From assembly GCF_014400405.1 (NCBI RefSeq), contig NZ_CP060496.1, positions 1,860,001-1,924,000 on the forward strand: a stretch of 64,000 nt of DNA, written 5' to 3'. The first letter of the stretch is position 1; the number at the start of each line of letters is the position of its first letter. Positions 60,602 to 64,000 of this stretch are shown here, one piece after another. The notes under the pieces were generated by a model. That model saw only the letters and a program-made list of their open reading frames with translations, was not told the origin of the DNA and did no database searches. Made by a program: the position numbers and the translations under genes. This stretch comes from Brachybacterium sp. Z12. Lineage in GTDB: Bacteria > Actinomycetota > Actinomycetes > Actinomycetales > Dermabacteraceae.

Positions 60602-60653
60602 CGCCGAGAACACCGATTCCGTGCATATCTGACAGGAATCGGTGTTCTCGGCG
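60602..60653. terminator. Bidirectional hairpin between flavin reductase and rsmE
   Basis: A perfect 19-bp inverted repeat (60602-60620 and 60635-60653) with a 14-base loop lies between convergent genes. No long T run follows, as is common in GC-rich actinobacteria. Confidence 0.85.
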
Positions 60654-60719
60654 CTCTGCTGTCGGCGTGGCGAGCGGACCGTGCGGGCACGCAGTGCCCC
60701 AAACGGTGCGGCCGAAGGC

Positions 60720-61508
60720 TCAGCCCCAGCGCCCCACCAGGGCGCTGAGCACGGCGATCGCGGCGGGGCCGGCGGTCGAGGAGCGCAGCACCTCGGGGCC
60801 GAGCAGCACGGAGCGGGCGCCCGTCTCGCGCAGCTGCGCGAGCTCCTCGGGATCGATGCCGCCCTCGGGGCCGACGATCACGAGGATCTCCTCGAGACCG
60901 TTCTCGCTCGCGGCGCGCAAGTCTTCGGCAAGGCTCACCAGCCCCACGGACTCCTGCTCATGGAGCACCAGCACCAGGGTGTCCTCCGCCGACCGCTCCC
61001 CCAGCTCGGCCACGAGCTGCTTGGTGGTCACGGGCTCGCCGACCGCGGGGATCCCGGGCCGACGGCACTGCTTGACGGCGGCGCGCACGGTCGCCTCCCA
61101 CTTGGCGCGTCCCTTGCGCAGCTTCTCACCGCGCCAGACGGACACCGAGCGCCGCGCGATCCACGGCACCACCCGGTCGGCCCCGAGCTCGGTGGCCGAT
61201 TCCACGGCCTGCTCATCGCGCCCGCCGGTGGCCAGGGCCTGCACCAGCGTGAGGTGGGGCAGGCGCTGCACGGCCGGGGCGGGATCAGCAAGCAGGCGCA
61301 GATCCAGCGCCTCCTTGCGGGCGGCGATCACCTCGGCGAGGACCTGACGACCGGGGGCGTCGGTGAGCAGCACCTGCTCCCCCACTCCGATCCGCGCCAC
61401 CTTCGCGGCGTGCCGCCCCTCGTCGCCCGCCAGCGCCAGGGCATCGCCCTTGACGGCGGTGGTCAGGGCGTCGTCGAGGATCAGGAAGCTCGGCGGCGTG
61501 CTGGGCAT
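60720..61508 (-). CDS. rsmE: 16S rRNA (uracil-1498-N3)-methyltransferase
   Basis: This 262-residue SPOUT-fold methyltransferase has an N-terminal PUA-like part (LALAGDEGRHAAKVARIGVGEQVLLTD), LVQALATGGRDEQAVESATELGADRVVPWIARRSV and the knot with EILVIVGPEGGIDPEELAQL and RSVLLGPEVLRSSTAGPAAIAVL (G-P-E-G-G and L-G-x-x-I/V-L-R-x-x-T-A). ATG 61508 is chosen; the longer ORF overlaps dnaJ and is arginine-rich. It is third in hrcA-dnaJ-rsmE. Confidence 0.95.
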   Translation of the reverse strand: MPSTPPSFLILDDALTTAVKGDALALAGDEGRHAAKVARIGVGEQVLLTDAPGRQVLAEVIAARKEALDLRLLADPAPAVQRLPHLTLVQALATGGRDEQAVESATELGADRVVPWIARRSVSVWRGEKLRKGRAKWEATVRAAVKQCRRPGIPAVGEPVTTKQLVAELGERSAEDTLVLVLHEQESVGLVSLAEDLRAASENGLEEILVIVGPEGGIDPEELAQLRETGARSVLLGPEVLRSSTAGPAAIAVLSALVGRWG

Positions 61509-61527
61509 CAGGCGCTCTCCCGTCGGC

Positions 61528-62652
61528 TCAGAAGTCGCGCAGGCGCTCGCGGAGCTTCGCGAACGGGCCGTGGCCCTTGGTGCGGCGCGTGACCTCGTCA
61601 CCGCGGAGGGCCGCGAGCTGCTGCAGCAGGTCCCGCTCCTCATCGCTGAGCGAGGTGGGCACGTCCACGTCCAGGACCACGCGGATGTCGCCGCGGCGCT
61701 CGCGGCGCAGCGGGGTGACGCCCAGGCCCTTGAGAAGGATCTCCTCACCGGGCTGGGAACCCGGGCGCACATCGAGCTCCTGGACGCCGTCGAAGGTGTC
61801 CAGCGGGATGGTCGCGCCGAGCGCCGCGGAGGTCATGGGGACCGCGACCGTGGTGACCAGGTCATCGCCGGCGCGGTCGAACATCTCGTGGTCCGTGACG
61901 GCGAGCTCGACGAAGAGGTCGCCGGAGGGGCCGCCGGCCTCGCCGGTCTCTCCCTCGCCACGCAGCTGGATGCGGGTGCCGTTCTCCACACCGGAGGGGA
62001 TCCGCACGGTGACGGTGCGCTCGGAGACGGTGCGGCCGTGGCCCGAGCATCCGGTGCAGGGGCTCTCGATGACGTCGCCGTGGCCCTCGCAGGTGGGGCA
62101 GGGCGCCATCGTGACCATCTGGCCGAGCAGCGACTGGGCGACGCGCTGCACATGGCCGGAGCCGTTGCAGGCCGTGCAGCGGGTGGGGCTTGTGCCGGGT
62201 TCGCAGCAGGAGCCGGTGCAGCGCTCGCACAGCACCGCGGTGCGGAAGCTGACCTCCTCCTCGGTGCCGAAGACGACGTCGCGCAGGTCGATCTTCACGC
62301 GGCGCAGCACGTCGCCGCCGCGGCGCTGGCGCGGGACCGGGCCCTGGCCGCGGCCGCGCATGCCGGAGGCACCGGCGAACATGTCGAAGATGTCGTTGAA
62401 GTCGAAGCCGGCGCCGCCGCCTCCGGGGAAACCGCCCATGCCGGGGCCGCCGCCCATGTCGTACTGGCGGCGCTTGTCCGCATGGGAGAGCGTCTCGTAC
62501 GCCTGGGAGACGCGCTTGAACTTCTCCGCCGCCTCCGGATCCGGGTTCACGTCCGGGTGGAGGGTGCGGGCGAGCTTGCGGTACGCCTTCTTGATCTCCT
62601 CGGTCGAGGCTTCGCGGGAGACGCCGAGGAGGTCGTAGTAATCGTCGTTCAC
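61528..62652 (-). CDS. dnaJ: Chaperone protein DnaJ
   Basis: This 374-residue type I Hsp40 has a J domain ([36 protein letters not shown], with H-P-D), a Gly/Phe-rich stretch ([20 protein letters not shown]), four zinc-finger Cys motifs ([32 protein letters not shown]), and C-terminal substrate domains. The first Cys motif has Cys where Gly is usual (C-E-R-C-T-G-S-C). It works with DnaK and GrpE elsewhere. Its place after hrcA with a CIRCE element gives heat-shock control. Confidence 0.95.
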   Translation of the reverse strand: MNDDYYDLLGVSREASTEEIKKAYRKLARTLHPDVNPDPEAAEKFKRVSQAYETLSHADKRRQYDMGGGPGMGGFPGGGGAGFDFNDIFDMFAGASGMRGRGQGPVPRQRRGGDVLRRVKIDLRDVVFGTEEEVSFRTAVLCERCTGSCCEPGTSPTRCTACNGSGHVQRVAQSLLGQMVTMAPCPTCEGHGDVIESPCTGCSGHGRTVSERTVTVRIPSGVENGTRIQLRGEGETGEAGGPSGDLFVELAVTDHEMFDRAGDDLVTTVAVPMTSAALGATIPLDTFDGVQELDVRPGSQPGEEILLKGLGVTPLRRERRGDIRVVLDVDVPTSLSDEERDLLQQLAALRGDEVTRRTKGHGPFAKLRERLRDF

Positions 62653-62753
62653 TGCAGTGGGGTCCTTACCGGGGAGTCGGGGCCGCGGGCGGCGGGCCCG
62701 GGGCGTCGAGAGGCATGGCAGGGCGGGCGGTGGTCCACGGAGCCCGCACGAGG

Positions 62754-63764
62754 CTATTCGAGAAAGCGGGAGACGTAGCGGGCGATGGCCTGGACGGTGG
62801 AGATTCCGGTGACGTAATCCATCCGGCTGGGCCCCAGGATCGCCACATGGGAGCCCGCGCCGTACCCGGCACCGACCACGGCGGCCTGGTGTAGCGCCTG
62901 CTCGTGGAGCTCGGAACCGATGCGCACCTCGACGGCTCCCGGGGAGGCATGCATGTCGGTGAACAGGCGCAGCAGCACCAGCTGCTCCTCGAGCACGTCC
63001 AGCAGAGGCTCCACATCACGGGCGAAGTCCTCGGCGGAGCGCGCGATGTTGGAGGTGCCGGCCATCATGATCCGGCCCTCTGCACGAGTCGCCGCCAGTG
63101 CCGTCAACGCCTCCGCCACCTCAGCGGCGGCAGGGCGATCGGGCTGCGGGAGCGACGCGAGATAGTCGGCCAGAGGCGTCGCCAGGTCGGTGACCTCGCG
63201 GCCCGCCACCGTCCGATTGAGGTGATCGCGCAGCACCGCGTAGTACTCAGCAGGTTTGCCCGCGATGACGGGAACGGTGCGCTGGTCCACGCGGCCGGAT
63301 TCGGTGATCAGCACCACCAGCAGCAGCGAGTCGGCGACCTTGACCAGCTCGACGTGGCGGATCCTCGCCTGCCGCCGGGCCGGGTATTGCACCATGGCCA
63401 CCTGCTGCGTGAGCTGCGCGAGCAGGCGCACGGTGCGGCCCAGCAACTCTTCGACGTCGCCGGCGTCCTCGAGCAGCGCGCGGATCGCCCGACGTTCGGG
63501 CGCCGAGAGCGGCTTGATGGTCGCGACGTGGTCGACGAAGGCGCGATAGCCCTTGTCGGTGGGGACACGGCCCGCCGAGGTGTGGGGCTGATGGATCAGC
63601 CCCTCCTCCTCGAGCAGCGACATGTCGTTGCGCACCGTCGCGGCGGAGACTCCGAGCTCATGGCGCTCCAGGAGCGACTTGGAGCCGACGGGTTCGCGCG
63701 TGGAGACATAGTCCTCGACGATCGCGCCGAGGATCTGGAGCTTGCGGGCGTCCGTCTCGCTCAC
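62754..63764 (-). CDS. hrcA: Heat-inducible transcriptional repressor HrcA
   Basis: This 336-residue repressor has the winged helix [68 protein letters not shown] at residues 7-75 and the HrcA C-terminal GAF-like domain. It binds CIRCE and represses heat-shock genes. The GTG at 63764 is directly preceded by AGGAG, an unusually short spacing, so the start may be leaderless or one codon off. The CIRCE element lies 38 bp upstream. Confidence 0.95.
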   Translation of the reverse strand: MSETDARKLQILGAIVEDYVSTREPVGSKSLLERHELGVSAATVRNDMSLLEEEGLIHQPHTSAGRVPTDKGYRAFVDHVATIKPLSAPERRAIRALLEDAGDVEELLGRTVRLLAQLTQQVAMVQYPARRQARIRHVELVKVADSLLLVVLITESGRVDQRTVPVIAGKPAEYYAVLRDHLNRTVAGREVTDLATPLADYLASLPQPDRPAAAEVAEALTALAATRAEGRIMMAGTSNIARSAEDFARDVEPLLDVLEEQLVLLRLFTDMHASPGAVEVRIGSELHEQALHQAAVVGAGYGAGSHVAILGPSRMDYVTGISTVQAIARYVSRFLE

Positions 63765-63801
63765 CTCCTGCGCTGCGTGCGTCCGTCTCGTGTGGTCTGG
63801 A

Positions 63802-63828
63802 TTGGCACTCTCTCATGCCAGGTGCCAA
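63802..63828. promoter_or_regulatory. CIRCE operator (variant)
   Basis: On the plus strand TTGGCAC at 63802-63808 and GTGCCAA at 63822-63828 are separated by 13 bases. The consensus CIRCE is TTAGCACTC-N9-GAGTGCTAA, so spacing is conserved and the arms carry the T-T-G-G-C-A-C form seen in actinobacteria. The right arm lacks the matching GA before GTGCCAA. It is the HrcA operator for the hrcA-dnaJ-rsmE operon and may also affect the divergent gene at 63889. Confidence 0.85.
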
Positions 63829-63888
63829 TCCTACGCGTCCCGGCGCGCTGCGCGGGGAGGCGTTCGCCACGGGTGTACGGTATCGCGC

Positions 63889-64000
63889 GTGTCTGCTCCC
63901 TCCGCTCGCTTCCCCGACCGGTACGGCCGTGACGTGCTCTCCTCCGGCCCTCCCGCGCATCACCGTCGGCGCCCCGTCGCCCGCGAGGTCGCCGCGCAGA
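63889..64000 (+). CDS. N-terminus of DUF3097 family protein (partial)
   Basis: The first 37 codons are in the window: SAPSARFPDRYGRDVLSSGP then a basic region RRRPVAREVAAQ. D-R-Y-G-x-D-V-L followed by a basic R-R-R and P-x-V-A/P-x-E-V is the N-terminus of DUF3097, a common actinobacterial gene divergent from hrcA. No ribosome site precedes the GTG at 63889, but TACGGT lies 7 bp upstream and would fit a -10 for a leaderless transcript. Function unknown; the assignment rests on N-terminus and position. Confidence 0.55.
   Translation, partial: MSAPSARFPDRYGRDVLSSGPPAHHRRRPVAREVAAQ

Noticed and set aside
60304..61347. Open frames across the repeat region and rsmE
   Set aside because: They are low-complexity Arg/Ser/Thr-rich translations of the repeat or antisense of rsmE, with no ribosome site or homologous pattern.

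Overview
The window is chromosomal DNA of a high-GC actinobacterium, most likely a member of the Micrococcales such as Brachybacterium (Dermabacteraceae). This rests on the GC-rich codon use, the actinobacterial gene orders hrcA-dnaJ-rsmE-HIT-phoH-ybeY-CNNM-era-leuA and uppS-zur-glyS-dusB-dgt-dnaG, a polyphosphate glucokinase, DUF3052, DUF3145 and DUF3097 proteins, a homodimeric AceE next to a fabD-fabH-acpP-fabF cluster, and a CIRCE element in front of hrcA. Genus-level placement is inference. No rRNA, IS element, CRISPR array or complete prophage is visible.

Layout. 1-450: edge of an old mobile region, with the start of a gene resembling HNH endonucleases and the C-terminal stub of a tyrosine integrase. 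449-8575: small accessory and regulatory genes: a SnoaL-like protein divergent from a MarR regulator, a 2Fe-2S ferredoxin, an exported beta-lactamase-fold hydrolase with a coupled membrane protein, a TetR-ABC exporter operon, and an orphan PD-(D/E)XK nuclease. 8712-14627: glnE and a GlnA2-type glutamine synthetase, then two related lipoproteins. 14757-21978: panB, map, ppgK, rnpB, yaaA, and sufS-sufU-Nif3. 21968-23731: an acyltransferase, tRNA-Val and DUF3052. 24036-30532: aceE and the fatty-acid synthesis genes. 30689-38024: DUF3145, def, two OsmC-family genes flanking tRNA-Asn and a CAT tRNA, dnaG, dgt and dusB. 38220-48840: a luciferase-like monooxygenase, glyS, a zinc uptake operon ending in its own repressor gene, uppS, recO, an EcsC-like gene and thpR. 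48860-53356: an M28 peptidase and a divergent LysR/EamA exporter pair. 53545-64000: leuA with an attenuator-type leader peptide, era, CNNM, ybeY, phoH, HIT, a flavin reductase, rsmE, dnaJ, hrcA and the start of a DUF3097 gene.

How the genes connect. AceE supplies acetyl-CoA to FabD, FabH, ACP and FabF. SufS passes sulfur to SufU for Fe-S assembly. ZnuA-ZnuC-ZnuB import zinc under a Zur box at the operon start, with the Zur gene at the operon end. The phoH-ybeY-era group, recO and dnaG serve RNA and DNA maintenance. Many genes overlap by exactly 4 bp (ATGA or GTGA), which points to translational coupling.

Quality warning. At least 24 genes are broken by about 28 single- or double-base shifts, mostly one base lost in a short G or C run, and several are normally essential (dnaG, glyS, uppS, fabH, fabF). 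I read these as consensus sequencing errors, not pseudogenes, and give the reconstructed full-length gene spans with approximate shift positions.
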